From Hahella sp. (GTDB lineage Bacteria > Pseudomonadota > Gammaproteobacteria > Pseudomonadales > Oleiphilaceae): a DNA stretch of 64,000 nt. The notes below the pieces were generated by a model. It did no database searches, was not told the DNA's origin, and saw only the letters and a list, made by a program, of their open reading frames with translations. Both the position numbers and the translations under genes were made by a program. Positions 44,842-54,996 of this stretch are shown here, one piece after another. The first letter of the stretch is position 1; the number at the start of each line of letters is the position of its first letter. Where the stretch lies: NCBI GenBank assembly GCA_028280065.1, contig JANQMN010000035.1, positions 1-64,000 on the forward strand. The letters are read 5' to 3'.

Positions 44842-45210
44842 CTACACCTGTTCGCAAGTGAGGGATGCTGGTCTATGCTCCGGAAACTTCAATATGGTTC
44901 CGGCTTTGAAGTAGTCTTTGTCATAATTCAGAAAAGCCTGAAGCGCCTTATCCAGATGCCAGAATTTTTCCTGCATCATATCCGTCAGGGATAACATGGC
45001 GTCGACGGCATTGGTGGATTGTGCGCGCTCCAGTTGAATTCTGTGGTGCAGCGCCTCAATCCGCGCTTTGTATCGAGGATCGGCTTTGTTGACAAGATCT
45101 TCACTTAGCCTGGTTTGCAGTTTATCCAGTTGCTCCGGCGCTTCCTTAGCCATTTTGATGAGTTCATCGACACTGGGCATTTCCGGTTGAATTTGTTTGA
45201 CGATTTTCAC
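44842..45210 (-). CDS. DUF3135-like small protein
   Basis: The 122-residue, mostly helical protein resembles DUF3135: PSVDELIKMAKEAPEQLDKLQTRL, then ARIEALHHRIQLERAQ and a final helix with MLSLTDMMQEKFW. The function is unknown. GTG 45210 follows AAGGAG by seven bases. It lies 34 bp after the next gene on the same strand, so the two form a small operon. Confidence 0.7.
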   Translation of the reverse strand: MKIVKQIQPEMPSVDELIKMAKEAPEQLDKLQTRLSEDLVNKADPRYKARIEALHHRIQLERAQSTNAVDAMLSLTDMMQEKFWHLDKALQAFLNYDKDYFKAGTILKFPEHRPASLTCEQV

Positions 45211-45244
45211 GCTTATCTCCTTATGCCAAATTGAGCTGGTTGGT

Positions 45245-45490
45245 TCAGCTCAAAACTACTTGTTCTTCCTTCAACAGAGCACGGATGAATATTCTTCGCG
45301 CCTCGTTGGATTCCAGTTCCGAGAACTTTTCGTGAAGCCGATTGCAGTAATTTTCGAGTTTTGTGGGTAACTTGTTCCCGGTAGAAGATTTGTAGGCCTG
45401 CTGGGAACGTTCGATAAATTCGTTGCGTCCAAGTGGCTTGATAAACAAGCCTGCGGTAAGTAATAGTTTTGCGAGTTGTTCCGATTGCAT
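45245..45490 (-). CDS. small conserved-looking protein of unknown function
   Basis: The 81-residue helical protein has an N-terminal amphipathic helix and a basic middle (SSTGNKLPTKLENYCNRLHE). I recognise no family. ATG 45490 has GGAG six bases upstream, and it precedes a DUF3135-like gene by 34 bp. The good ribosome-binding site and operon setting support it as real. Confidence 0.6.
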   Translation of the reverse strand: MQSEQLAKLLLTAGLFIKPLGRNEFIERSQQAYKSSTGNKLPTKLENYCNRLHEKFSELESNEARRIFIRALLKEEQVVLS

Positions 45491-45962
45491 AACGTCTCCA
45501 AGGTCAACACGCTGTATATTGGCTGACTACTGCTAATATATTGATATCAGCATAAATGGTGCCAATGTGTCACGTAATCGCCCGATCTGCTCATTTCAAC
45601 TTTTTTAGTTCTCTAACTCTCTGAAAATAATAGGATTATGATAATTAGTTGAGTAGGGTAAAGGCCGCTAGGCAAGAAATGATACCGACGATAAATGGCG
45701 CTAACAGAATTGAGATTTCCAGGCTTTCGCAAAGCGATGAATCGAATCGCCCTAACTTGGTGCGTTTCACGACAACGAACTCCTTATGCTGCATTGAATT
45801 CATTTGCTGGGCCACCCATGTGCCTCAAACCCAATTTCACGCCTTTCTCCGGCGCAGAATAATCCATTGATAAATTATTTTTGTTGTCATGTTTACCCTA
45901 ATCAAACACCCAAAATATTGCAGAAATGTGACATGGAGTTTTGTAAGGCGCAAAAAATCAAA
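45491..45962. other. spacer upstream of the small operon
   Basis: About 470 bp, A/T-rich, containing the promoter of the two small genes. A plus-strand open frame of 73 codons (45649-45870) needs a TTG start with no Shine-Dalgarno, and I do not support it. No RNA gene was seen. Confidence 0.35.
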
Positions 45963-45981
45963 AGCCGACGTCAAGTCGGCT
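45963..45981 (-). terminator. terminator of the gene at 46051-46806
   Basis: A 7-bp perfect stem (arms 45963-45969 and 45975-45981) with a 5-base loop is followed on the minus strand by TTTTGATTTTTT. It lies 70 bp past the stop codon of the gene it ends. Confidence 0.65.
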
Positions 45982-46050
45982 AATGGATAAATATGGAGCG
46001 GATTGAAACGGTGGGCCGTTTTTCTTTCCGCCCGGATCGATCAACGATGA

Positions 46051-46806
46051 TTAGGTGGATGCCATCTTGGAAAAAATCCAGTAGCCTGCTTCGTCGCTGT
46101 CCATCGCTTTAATGGCCATCATTTCGTCATGGCTCCATAACTCTGCGACAATATCCTGCGCCAGGTTGCAGTGGCAGGAAACCAGATGCACTGTCAATGC
46201 CTGAGCCATAAAATGTCTTTCCTTGCCGCGCTTGCCGGTCAATCGCTTGTAGATGCTGCGCATGCCTTCTTCGGCAGTAGTGCATAAGCCGCCGAGCAGT
46301 GGCACAACCTCTTCGCCCTTACGGCGCAGTTTGCGCTTTTTCTGCATGATGATATAAGGCAGGACTTTGTTCAGAATGTATTGGTGCTCGTCATGATCGC
46401 CTTCGCAAAACTTCACTCCGGTTTGCGCTTGGATCTTTTCGAGGTTTTTAATGTGGCTGATCGTCTTGTAAACCGAGACGCCCGCCAACGCAGAATTTCC
46501 AAGTGCCGCCGCGCCTGCCACGGCAACAGCGCCGACGCCTGTTGCCGAGAGTGCCACGGTTCCCCCGGCCAGGGCGGTATACCCCATCGTGGCAAAGCCG
46601 GTATTGGTAGCTGTCTGAAATGCCGAAGAGCCCACATTGAGACCGGTTTTGGCAACCGTTTTGGCCATTCCCCAATCGCCGTGTTTGTGTGAATGGGAGT
46701 GAATACTCTTCACATGCCCCCAGTTATGCATATCGCAATCAGATTTATCGAACCAATTCCGATCCACATGGTTGATTGCGTTATATAGCTTATCGCCTAA
46801 TCCCAT
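46051..46806 (-). CDS. uncharacterised protein with His-rich N-terminus and Gly/Ala-rich hydrophobic centre
   Basis: The 251-residue protein has a histidine-rich N-terminal part (HSHSHKHGDW near residue 40), a hydrophobic Gly/Ala-rich centre (~80-115) that could insert in a membrane, a basic stretch (MQKKRKLRRKGEE near 155) and a helical C-terminus. The family is not recognised. I chose ATG 46806 because GGAGGAG lies five bases upstream, over a TTG eight codons earlier. It is followed by a terminator and so is a single-gene unit. Confidence 0.65.
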   Translation of the reverse strand: MGLGDKLYNAINHVDRNWFDKSDCDMHNWGHVKSIHSHSHKHGDWGMAKTVAKTGLNVGSSAFQTATNTGFATMGYTALAGGTVALSATGVGAVAVAGAAALGNSALAGVSVYKTISHIKNLEKIQAQTGVKFCEGDHDEHQYILNKVLPYIIMQKKRKLRRKGEEVVPLLGGLCTTAEEGMRSIYKRLTGKRGKERHFMAQALTVHLVSCHCNLAQDIVAELWSHDEMMAIKAMDSDEAGYWIFSKMAST

Positions 46807-46935
46807 AAACTCCTCCGGGTACAATTGCAAACTGACTGATAGGTTAAAAAAGGATTCGAAAGTATAAGCGATAGTGCATCAGGTATACCGTCACCAAGAT
46901 GCAAAAAAATGCAAAAATCTACGTGTATTTACGGA

Positions 46936-48828
46936 CTAACGAAACACAATCTTGTTGCGTCCCGTAGATTTAGCGGTGTATAGGGCTTCGTCGGCGCGGC
47001 GGTAGATACTGGTTACGGTGTCATCAGGTTGATTGATTGTAAAACCGATGCTCACCCGGCAATTGGGTTCTTCCTTGGCGGAAGCAATGAGCATCCTGAC
47101 CCGCTCCATAACCATGGCTCCACTTTGTTGATTCTCGTCCAACAGGATAATGGCGAATTCCTCTCCTCCAAGGCGGGCAACAATATCGATTTCGCGAATT
47201 TCGCCTTTTATTGTTGAGGCTACCCGTTGAATGACCTTGTCTCCTACATCGTGGCCATAACTATCGTTAATATGCTTGAATAGATCGATATCCAATAGAC
47301 CGAACACCAGGTTTTTTTCCGGGTGGCGACGGCAAATGGCGAGTTGGTTGTTTAACGCCTGATCGAAATACCGTCGGTTATAAATATTGGTCAGCGGGTC
47401 GGTTACAGCCAGGCGTTCGAGCTCTTGCTCCAGGGCCTTACGTTCGGAAATATCGATAAAGTTGGCGATGTAGTGGGTTGTTTGCTTGGAGTTGCGCAAT
47501 CTGACGGCATTTACTTCCAAGTGTTCGGTAATCAAAGAGCCGTCTTTGCGCTTATTGATCATTTCCCCTTCCCAACGGCCCTCGTTTGTCAGGGACCGCC
47601 AGAAACCTTCGAAAAAGCTGTCTTCGTGCTGGCCGGATTTCAAAATATTGTGTGTTTTACCCATCACTTCGTCACGGCTATAGCCTGTGGACTTGGTAAA
47701 GGCTTCATTGACGAATACGATGTTTCCGTTGGCGTCGGTTATGGTGCAGGCTGCCATGGCCCTGGACGCTACCAATGCCAGGAGTTCGGTGGCGCGTTGC
47801 TGATTGCGGCGCTGCAGGGATTGGGCCATAGGAAATGACAGCAACAATAATATCAAACCTAGCCAAAGCAAGGCTTTGCGTTCGGAACGGTATTCCTTGC
47901 CCGTCTGCGCTTGAATATTGTCGTCGTTAAGCGTAACCAGCAGTGTTTCCGGGACGGTGGTTTCCCGGCCCATGTGGACATTGAAGGTGGCATGGATGAA
48001 TAATTGGTCCTTCATCCTCAGGGAGCCGGATTTAGAGAATTTGATGGCCGCGGCGACCTGTGGGTGAAGTTGGTTCAAGTTCCGGTCCCCACGTTCCTCT
48101 ATGCTAAAACCGAAGGCTTTATCCTGCTTGGGCGTCCAGAGATAGTACCCTTCCTGGTCAAGAGATTCGACTAAAAAACGACGATCGATATTCGCTGTCA
48201 GCTCAGCCAAAATTTCATGCATATCCAGATAAATAACCAGGTAACCGAAGCGTTTGGCATCGAAAACAACAGGTGTAATGAGCCGGTGAGCCCGCTGGTA
48301 AGGCTCGACTGGCTGGCCGAACTCTTCCTCCAGTTCAAAGCCGATAGCGACGACTTCACCATCTTTTAACTGAGTCGCGCGTTCGAAATAATCCTGGGCA
48401 CCTTGATACTGAAATTGCGGCGGGATGATCGCCCGGCGGTTTTTCTTATCGTAATCTACCGCCGCAAGTTCCCAGCCTTCCACATCGAGGAAACGGATTT
48501 TCTTCCAGCCGTCGAAAAAACCGATCACTTCCAACCAGTTTTCTATAAGCGAGTCGCGATCTCTGGGCCGGTTTGAGTTGGCATAATTTTGTAACAGCCG
48601 GGAGTGGGCGATGACTCCCAGTAATCCCACAAACTCGCTGCTGCGCAGCTCAAGATTGGCTGTTACGACACTTAATTTGCTGGAGACATTGTCAATTATT
48701 CTGGTTTCAGTCTCGGAAAACTGGCGGTTTTGCACCCACGAGAAAAGCCCAAGCCAGATCACGCTGAGAATACCCAGGATGATCAGCCAGTAGGCGAAAA
48801 TCGATTGTTTAATTTTCTCTTCGAGCAT
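46936..48828 (-). CDS. membrane diguanylate cyclase with periplasmic sensor and PAS domain
   Basis: The 630-residue protein has an N-terminal span, a periplasmic sensor of ~260 residues, a second span (~310-330), a PAS domain (~345-465, with ITDANGNIVFVNEAFTKSTGYS) and a GGDEF domain (~470-630). The catalytic motif is GGEEF, and the product-inhibition site RxxD (REID) sits five residues before it, so the cyclase is probably active and feedback-controlled. It makes c-di-GMP, for which the PilZ protein at 30.7 kb is one possible receptor. Confidence 0.92.
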   Translation of the reverse strand: MLEEKIKQSIFAYWLIILGILSVIWLGLFSWVQNRQFSETETRIIDNVSSKLSVVTANLELRSSEFVGLLGVIAHSRLLQNYANSNRPRDRDSLIENWLEVIGFFDGWKKIRFLDVEGWELAAVDYDKKNRRAIIPPQFQYQGAQDYFERATQLKDGEVVAIGFELEEEFGQPVEPYQRAHRLITPVVFDAKRFGYLVIYLDMHEILAELTANIDRRFLVESLDQEGYYLWTPKQDKAFGFSIEERGDRNLNQLHPQVAAAIKFSKSGSLRMKDQLFIHATFNVHMGRETTVPETLLVTLNDDNIQAQTGKEYRSERKALLWLGLILLLLSFPMAQSLQRRNQQRATELLALVASRAMAACTITDANGNIVFVNEAFTKSTGYSRDEVMGKTHNILKSGQHEDSFFEGFWRSLTNEGRWEGEMINKRKDGSLITEHLEVNAVRLRNSKQTTHYIANFIDISERKALEQELERLAVTDPLTNIYNRRYFDQALNNQLAICRRHPEKNLVFGLLDIDLFKHINDSYGHDVGDKVIQRVASTIKGEIREIDIVARLGGEEFAIILLDENQQSGAMVMERVRMLIASAKEEPNCRVSIGFTINQPDDTVTSIYRRADEALYTAKSTGRNKIVFR

Positions 48829-48899
48829 GCAATAAAGATTAGCCTACAGAAGGAGTGGAGGCGTATTTAATCCAATCGCAATGGGAAATTCCAGTGAAT

Positions 48900-49529
48900 T
48901 TACTTGGTACCGAATATTTTATCTCCGGCGTCACCCAAACCTGGCAAGATATAACCCTTTTCGTTGAGGCGATCGTCCAGGGAAGCGACATAAATATCGA
49001 CATCCGGGTGGCGCTCCTGCAGTTTTGCGACCCCTTCCGGCGCGGCGACTAAAAACAATCCCTTGATTTGCTGACAGCCTCGCGATTTTAACAGGTCAAC
49101 CGTGGCCAGCAGTGTGCCTCCGGTGGCCAGCATGGGATCGAGAATCAATGCGGTGCGTTGCCCGATATCGCTGGCAAGTTTATCGAAATAGGCAACTGGC
49201 TCCAGGGTTTCTTCATTGCGATAAAAACCAACGACACTAATTTTTGCACTGGGAATCAATTGTACGACCCCGTCCAGCATTCCTAGTCCGGCTCGAAGAA
49301 TTGGCACCAAGGTGATTTTTTTCCCTTTGATGCTTGCCACTTTAATCGGCTTATCTTCCCAACCGACAACTTCCGTTGATTCAGTGGCCAGATCCCGGGT
49401 CGCTTCATAGGTCAGGAGGCTGCCTATTTCCGCACATAGCTCGCGAAAATGTTTGGTGCTTATGTCCTTTTCCCGCATCAGTCCGAGTTTGTGTTGGACC
49501 AGGGGATGAGATATTTCGTGCACGGCCAT
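48900..49529 (-). CDS. upp: uracil phosphoribosyltransferase
   Basis: The 209-residue enzyme makes UMP from uracil and PRPP. It shows the PRPP-binding [10 protein letters not shown] near residue 130, the [13 protein letters not shown] block near 75 and the uracil-binding C-terminus [17 protein letters not shown]. Length equals E. coli Upp. ATG 49529. It lies just downstream of the MidA-like gene on the same strand. Confidence 0.96.
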   Translation of the reverse strand: MAVHEISHPLVQHKLGLMREKDISTKHFRELCAEIGSLLTYEATRDLATESTEVVGWEDKPIKVASIKGKKITLVPILRAGLGMLDGVVQLIPSAKISVVGFYRNEETLEPVAYFDKLASDIGQRTALILDPMLATGGTLLATVDLLKSRGCQQIKGLFLVAAPEGVAKLQERHPDVDIYVASLDDRLNEKGYILPGLGDAGDKIFGTK

Positions 49530-49563
49530 TGCTGTTTAGGTTCCTTGCTTTGGATAATAGATG

Positions 49564-51222
49564 TCAGAGTTTAGCTAAAATTTGTTGTTGCCGATCTAAT
49601 AGCGCTTGTCGTTGACTTGCTTCCCTGTCATTGGCGAGACCCACTGCGATTGCCTGCAGGGCCGCTTCATAACGTCCAAAAGACTCTTGGGCACAGGCAA
49701 GACGCAAATTACTGGCGCTGTCTTTAGGGTTAATGCTAAGCGCTTGGTTATACGCCGCATGCGCATCTTGTTGACGGCCCATGGCATAGTAACAGTCGCC
49801 CAAGATATCCCAAAGCCAAGTGCTGTACCAGGGGTTCATTTTAAGGGCGTGTTGTATTAGTGGTAAGGCTTTCTCGGGTTCGTTGAGCTGGTGGCGAAGA
49901 AATTCTGCGACTTCGGCCAACAAAAACCAATCGTGGGTACAATGCGGTAAGCCGAGCTGATAGTAGTTCAGGGCATCGTAGCGGCGGCCTTGGTTCGCAA
50001 GTTCCCGGGCATCATCAAAAGGCGAAAGAAACGTGGACTCGGCTGCAAGACTAAAGTGGCGTTCAAATGCACTGATTGCATTGCTGTCGTTGGTTTTAAG
50101 CAAGAGCCTTGAGTGCAGCGTTACTTTGTCGTCGTCATTGGGTTTGACACAGACAAAGCCGATGTCCGACAGGCAGAATTCGAGGATCGGAAAATTGATA
50201 TCCATTGCTAAGGTATGGCCGTAGCGTTTACTCTGCAGTTTCTTGGCCATTTCTTCACCACTCACCGGGCCATAATCATTGATTAAGACATGGCCCTCGT
50301 CGCGCAGATATTGGGATAGTTCATGAAGACAAGCCACCGCGCCGTGATTGACCGCCATACCGGTTCGAACTTCGTTGTTAATAATCCAGTCGCGCACGAC
50401 GGATGGTATTAGTTCCGAACTCTGGATGGGCGCATAGCGAAAAGTCCGTTCGAAAATCGGCGCAAGAGATACCAGTTCGGCTGTCCGTTGAGGGTCTTTT
50501 GAGTGACATGCAGCCTCAATTTCGTCTTTGCTCAATTGGGTGAATCTTGGCAAGACTTTTGGGTCCAGCGATAGTGTTGTACGTACCTGAAGTTCCTGAA
50601 AGCCAGTGTCTGTATACTGAATGACACTGTAAGGCAACACGTCGAGCACATAGTTGCAATAAATGGCCATTAAATCTTTGCTCGGACAGTATTGCTCCGC
50701 AAAACCTTTGCCAATAGGCATTTGTATACAGGTAACATGCCCTTGATGTTGTTCAAATATGCCTCGTGTTTGCCAATCCTTTACCGATTGTGCCGAGCCA
50801 TCGGATACAAACATGTTTAGGCGTTGATAGTAGTCGGTACCCGCCTCGATACAGAGTGCTTTGAAATTGTCGAGCAAGAATCGGGCAAACAATCCTGACC
50901 CTGCACCGAGTTCCAGAACTTCAATTTTGGTATCCGGAGAGAGGTTTCCACAGCAGTCAAACAACAATAAGGCCGCTTTACGGGAAAGCCGGCCGCTGCT
51001 GGTGATATAAAAAGGCACACTGGCGATGGCGAACGGCGATACGCCCTGATGGTCCCAGGCGAGCTTCGCCAGGGTCCATTCCAAACTCGATGCAACCGGC
51101 GTGAAATCTTGCAGTTTAATTCGTTCATCGCCCAACGCTGCTATAGAGTCTTGGAGTACCAGAGTATCTTGGACGGAATCAGTAGATGCTGTCAGTCTTT
51201 CCAGTGTAGATTGCGTTATCAC
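49564..51222 (-). CDS. MidA-like SAM-dependent methyltransferase with C-terminal TPRs
   Basis: The 552-residue protein has a SAM-binding motif VLELGAGSGLFARFLL near residue 98, a YCNYVLDVLPYSVIQ segment near 190 that parallels the EVLDALP motif of MidA/NDUFAF7 arginine methyltransferases, and a post-catalytic block GHVLINDYGPVSGEE near 310. The last ~130 residues are TPR-like repeats. MidA relatives methylate a protein arginine in complex I assembly. The TPR fusion suggests a different protein partner. Confidence 0.72.
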   Translation of the reverse strand: MITQSTLERLTASTDSVQDTLVLQDSIAALGDERIKLQDFTPVASSLEWTLAKLAWDHQGVSPFAIASVPFYITSSGRLSRKAALLLFDCCGNLSPDTKIEVLELGAGSGLFARFLLDNFKALCIEAGTDYYQRLNMFVSDGSAQSVKDWQTRGIFEQHQGHVTCIQMPIGKGFAEQYCPSKDLMAIYCNYVLDVLPYSVIQYTDTGFQELQVRTTLSLDPKVLPRFTQLSKDEIEAACHSKDPQRTAELVSLAPIFERTFRYAPIQSSELIPSVVRDWIINNEVRTGMAVNHGAVACLHELSQYLRDEGHVLINDYGPVSGEEMAKKLQSKRYGHTLAMDINFPILEFCLSDIGFVCVKPNDDDKVTLHSRLLLKTNDSNAISAFERHFSLAAESTFLSPFDDARELANQGRRYDALNYYQLGLPHCTHDWFLLAEVAEFLRHQLNEPEKALPLIQHALKMNPWYSTWLWDILGDCYYAMGRQQDAHAAYNQALSINPKDSASNLRLACAQESFGRYEAALQAIAVGLANDREASQRQALLDRQQQILAKL

Positions 51223-51273
51223 GCTAGTGGGCCTCCAAAATGATGTTGCCGCATGAAAGTGCAGAGTTTGGTG

Positions 51274-51321
51274 GGTGGTAACCCGTCAAAGACCAGCTAC
51301 TTGTCATGATGGGTTGCCACC
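51274..51321. repeat. inverted repeat upstream of the MidA-like gene
   Basis: Arms of 11 bases (51274-51284 and 51311-51321) pair with one G-T mismatch around a 26-base loop, about 50 bp before the start of the methyltransferase gene. It could be an operator, an attenuator or a terminator of read-through from upstream. The rest of the 344-bp spacer (51223-51566) shows no gene. Confidence 0.4.
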
Positions 51322-51566
51322 AGCGTGGCCCGACCCATACTACCCGACTCGGCAAGATTAGGCATTATCAAGTTGAGTAAGAACCAGGATCGATGGGCAT
51401 GAAAATCTCTCTTATGAGTCAAATATGACCGGATAGTGAGTGGTTCGAGGATACCCTTTTTATGTCGCTACCGGTTACTCAATGTCGGTAAAGCCTAGCA
51501 ACAATCCGGGGTACTGTGAATGCCAAAAACCCTCTTCAGATTGCGTTAACGGATTGTTATATAGAG

Positions 51567-52235
51567 CTAGTCTGCCGGACGAACGGGTCTTCCCGCTTGG
51601 TTTAAGATATCCAGTATCAACGTTAAGCGTTGTGAGCTGGTTCTGGACTCTAGAATACGTTGCTGCAGATCCGTTTCCAGGCGAAGAAATTGAAACAGAT
51701 CAAAACTGTATTCCGTAGGTGTTTTTTCTACCCATCCGGGTGATTGGAGCATTTCCGTCATTCCAGGTAAATGCCCTAACATGGCGATTAAGCGATGTTG
51801 GACTTTGTCTTTGAGATCAAGCGACTTTTCCCGATTTTCCGAAGTTTCAGGTAAATCTTCAAAGTGGTGGCACCGGTAAATGCTGAAAGGCAGGGTTTGA
51901 ATCGGTTCAAGGGCCTGAAGCCGGACATTTGCCTGTAGCGTTACGCGCAAGCGTCCATCGTTGAGGATTTCGTCAATCCGGCAGCGGCCAGCCGAGAAAA
52001 TCCGCAGAGGTTTATAGGTTGCTTGGTTGGTATTCAATGCCTCTTCCATCGTCTGTCCAGGCTTCGAAGGTTTGATCAACTTTTCGACATGGCACACGCC
52101 CAGTAACAAACCCGTTTCCGCGCATTGCTTTACCATCGTGCGGTATCTTGGTTCGAAAACATGGAGTGGAAATTCAGTTCCCGGAAAAACGACACAGTTC
52201 GGAATGGGAAACAGGGCAACGTCAACTGTCTTCAT
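51567..52235 (-). CDS. Lon-substrate-binding-domain protein
   Basis: The 222-residue protein corresponds to the stand-alone LAN/Lon N-terminal domain: VALFPIPNCVVFPGTEFPLHVFEPRYRTMV near residue 5, IGVCHVEK-like LLGVCHVEKL near 45 and a regular helical C-terminus. It lacks the AAA and protease domains of Lon. Such proteins may act as adaptors; function unproven. ATG 52235 was chosen because the conserved domain begins there. A TTG 23 codons upstream has no support. Confidence 0.83.
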   Translation of the reverse strand: MKTVDVALFPIPNCVVFPGTEFPLHVFEPRYRTMVKQCAETGLLLGVCHVEKLIKPSKPGQTMEEALNTNQATYKPLRIFSAGRCRIDEILNDGRLRVTLQANVRLQALEPIQTLPFSIYRCHHFEDLPETSENREKSLDLKDKVQHRLIAMLGHLPGMTEMLQSPGWVEKTPTEYSFDLFQFLRLETDLQQRILESRTSSQRLTLILDILNQAGRPVRPAD

Positions 52236-52416
52236 TGAAGTTTTGTCTGCAGAATCGTAGTAACTGTAGAGTAGATAGTTAGGTTGTCTACGTAGATGCC
52301 GCAATTTTAGACCGGCAACCTGACGTCAGGGTAATCAAGGTTGGGAACAAGCCAGCGCTTCATGTAAGCTACCCGCCTAATATTTTTTCCCCCTTGGTTG
52401 AATAATCCTACACCCA

Positions 52417-54153
52417 ATGAATATACAGCAATTACTTTTAGAACGTTTTCAAGCTGCCATGACGGCAATTGGCGCACCTGCAGGTTCTCCGGTGCCCCTG
52501 ACCAGAAGCACTAAACCTGAATTTGGCGAGTACCAGTTCAATGGTGCGATGCCCCTGGCCAAGCGTTTGAAAAAGAATCCCCGGGAAATAGCCGGACAAT
52601 TGGTGAACGCCGTTAACCTGGAAGGCATTGCCACTAAGTTAGAGGTTGCAGGGCCTGGTTTTATCAATATTCATCTCGACAATGCCTGGCTCCAGTCGGC
52701 AGTGGCAACTGCTTCTATGGATGACCGGCTAGGCTTTGTTTCTCAATCGGCAGAGACGGTGGTGGTCGATTACTCGGCCCCCAATCTGGCGAAGGAAATG
52801 CATGTCGGTCACCTGCGTTCGACGATTATTGGCGATGCCGTGGTTAAGGTCCTCGAGTTTCTTGGACACAAGGTTATACGGCAAAATCATATGGGCGACT
52901 GGGGCACCCAATTCGGCATGTTGTTAGCCCATCTTAGTGACCGCCTGGCTGCCAACGAGGTGGCGGAGACTGCCTTGGCGGATCTCGAAGCATTCTACCG
53001 TGAGGCCAAGGTTCGCTTTGACGACGAAGACGGATTTGCCGACCGAGCCCGGGAATACGTGGTGAAACTGCAAGGAGGCGATCCCGAGTTTCTAGCTTTG
53101 TGGCAGCAGTTCATCGATATTTCCATCGCCCATAGTCAGGAAATTTATGACCGGTTAGGCGTCAGCTTAGGCCCGGATCACGTGATGGGGGAAAGCGCTT
53201 ACAACGATGATTTGGCAGCGGTCATCCAAGATCTTCAGGAGCGTGGTATTGCCGTCGAAGATCAAGGCGCTCAAGTTGTTTTTCTGGACGAAATGAAGAA
53301 CAAAGAGGGCCAACCCGCCGCCTATATTGTGCAGAAATCCGGGGGAGGCTATCTCTATTCGACCACGGATCTGGCGGCTATTCGGTATCGCGTCGGCAAG
53401 TTGGGCGCAGACCGCATCCTGATCTTCACCGATGCGCGACAAGCGCTTCATTTTAAGCAGACCGAAATCGTTGCACGTAAAGCCGGGTTCTTTAATGAGA
53501 ACACAAGTTATGAGCACTGCCCGTTCGGCATGATGCTGGGGAAAGACGGCAAACCTTTTAAAACCCGGACTGGCGGCACGGTAAAACTGACCGAGCTGAT
53601 TGATGAAGCGGTTGAAAGAGCGAATGACCTGCTCCAAAAACGTGAGTCCGAGCTAACCGATGCTGAACGGTTGGAAGTGGGTCGTAAAGTGGGCGTTGGT
53701 TCAGTGAAATATGCGGATTTGAGTAAAAACCGCACCACTGACTACGTCTTCGACTGGGATACCATGCTGAGTTTTGAAGGCAACACCGCGCCATATCTGC
53801 AATATGCCTATACCCGGGTACGCAGTATTTTTCGCAAGGCAGGAACTGCGCCGGAAGATCTCACTTGCGAAGTAATGCTTGTTGAAATTCAGGAACGCAG
53901 TCTCGCGGTCAAGCTCCTGCAGTACCAGGAAGCGATTGAGCAGGTCGCCAAAGAGGCTCAGCCACACTTGCTTTGCACATACCTATACGAGCTGTCCAGC
54001 CTGTTTATGAGCTTCTATGAAGCTTGCCCAATCCTTAAATCCGATGTTGAACCTTCGGTGCGGGACAGCCGGCTTGTATTGGCGAAGTTGACTGCAGATA
54101 CCATCCAGCATGGATTGGCCTCACTCGGCATCGAAACCATGGAACGGATGTAG
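52417..54153 (+). CDS. argS: arginyl-tRNA synthetase
   Basis: The 578-residue class I synthetase has an N-terminal additional domain, the HIGH-type motif HVGH at about residue 130 in [13 protein letters not shown], and a C-terminal anticodon-binding domain ending EMLSQGLxxLGIE-like [17 protein letters not shown]. The length is normal. ATG 52417. It is divergent from the Lon-domain gene. Confidence 0.96.
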   Translation: MNIQQLLLERFQAAMTAIGAPAGSPVPLTRSTKPEFGEYQFNGAMPLAKRLKKNPREIAGQLVNAVNLEGIATKLEVAGPGFINIHLDNAWLQSAVATASMDDRLGFVSQSAETVVVDYSAPNLAKEMHVGHLRSTIIGDAVVKVLEFLGHKVIRQNHMGDWGTQFGMLLAHLSDRLAANEVAETALADLEAFYREAKVRFDDEDGFADRAREYVVKLQGGDPEFLALWQQFIDISIAHSQEIYDRLGVSLGPDHVMGESAYNDDLAAVIQDLQERGIAVEDQGAQVVFLDEMKNKEGQPAAYIVQKSGGGYLYSTTDLAAIRYRVGKLGADRILIFTDARQALHFKQTEIVARKAGFFNENTSYEHCPFGMMLGKDGKPFKTRTGGTVKLTELIDEAVERANDLLQKRESELTDAERLEVGRKVGVGSVKYADLSKNRTTDYVFDWDTMLSFEGNTAPYLQYAYTRVRSIFRKAGTAPEDLTCEVMLVEIQERSLAVKLLQYQEAIEQVAKEAQPHLLCTYLYELSSLFMSFYEACPILKSDVEPSVRDSRLVLAKLTADTIQHGLASLGIETMERM

Positions 54154-54187
54154 GCGAGCAACGATTGTAAGAAAACAGCAATATAGC

Positions 54188-54241
54188 AAAGTAAGAAAGG
54201 CTATGAGGTTCTTGCTACAAGCACCTCGCTAAGTAAGAAAA
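54188..54241. repeat. hairpin flanked by direct repeats after argS
   Basis: A 10-bp stem with one mismatch (arms 54205-54214 and 54218-54227, 3-base loop) is bracketed by two copies of AAGTAAGAAA (about 54190-54199 and 54231-54240). It lies between the argS stop and the SDR start and probably ends argS transcription, although no T-run follows on the plus strand. Confidence 0.4.
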
Positions 54242-54271
54242 AATAGGGTTGATAAAGAGGAAACTAAATTC

Positions 54272-54970
54272 ATGGCAACTGTCTTGATAACAGGTGGAAA
54301 TCGGGGAATCGGGTTAGAGTTTGTACGACAGTACCTGGCCGGCGGTGACCAGGTTATTGCAACCGCGCGCAGCGTAAGTACGTGCGCAAAACTACAGGAA
54401 CTGGGGCAGGGCAAAAATGCCGGTAGACTCACTATTCTGCCTTTGGAGGTGACAGATCCCCAATCTCGAACAGATTTCCTGAAGCGGCTGGGGCAGCAGG
54501 CGATTGATCTTTTTATTAATAATGCCGGCATCTACGGGCCAAAGAGCATGCCGCTCGGTGAGGTGGATGAACAGGAATGGATCAAGGTATTACAAGTCAA
54601 TACCATCGCTCCGCTTAAGCTGGCTGAACTGCTTCGAGGTAACCTAAGTCGGGGCCAACGCCCGGTAATAGCAATATTGAGCAGCAAAATGGGCTCGATG
54701 GCCGATAACACCTCCGGCGGTTCCTATATTTATCGATCCTCTAAAGCCGCAGTGAATGCAGTGACGAAGAGTCTGGCAGTGGATCTGGCAGACGATGGCA
54801 TTAGCGTTGTGGCTTTGCATCCGGGCTGGGTGCAAACGGATATGGGCGGTCCGAATGCACTGATTGATGTCGCTACCAGTGTCAGTGGCATGAAAAATGT
54901 GTTAGACGCTTTGGACCCCAGTCTAACAGGGCATTTTATTAACTATGATGGCGCCACTATTCCTTGGTAG
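54272..54970 (+). CDS. short-chain dehydrogenase/reductase (SDR)
   Basis: The 232-residue classical SDR has the NAD(P)-binding TGGNRGIGLEFV at residues 7-18, INNAGIYG near 83 and the catalytic Tyr-x-x-x-Lys in YRSSKAAVN near 150. The sequence resembles the C-factor/sniffer group. The substrate is unknown. ATG 54272 follows GAGGA. Confidence 0.9.
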   Translation: MATVLITGGNRGIGLEFVRQYLAGGDQVIATARSVSTCAKLQELGQGKNAGRLTILPLEVTDPQSRTDFLKRLGQQAIDLFINNAGIYGPKSMPLGEVDEQEWIKVLQVNTIAPLKLAELLRGNLSRGQRPVIAILSSKMGSMADNTSGGSYIYRSSKAAVNAVTKSLAVDLADDGISVVALHPGWVQTDMGGPNALIDVATSVSGMKNVLDALDPSLTGHFINYDGATIPW

Positions 54971-54996
54971 TTAAATAAGCCTGGTGGTTTATCCTT

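Noticed and set aside
45649-45870. 73-codon plus-strand frame in the spacer
   Set aside because: TTG start, no ribosome-binding site, no family resemblance.
51440-51718. 92-codon plus-strand frame overlapping the Lon-domain gene
   Set aside because: Antisense to the conserved coding sequence and without a start signal.
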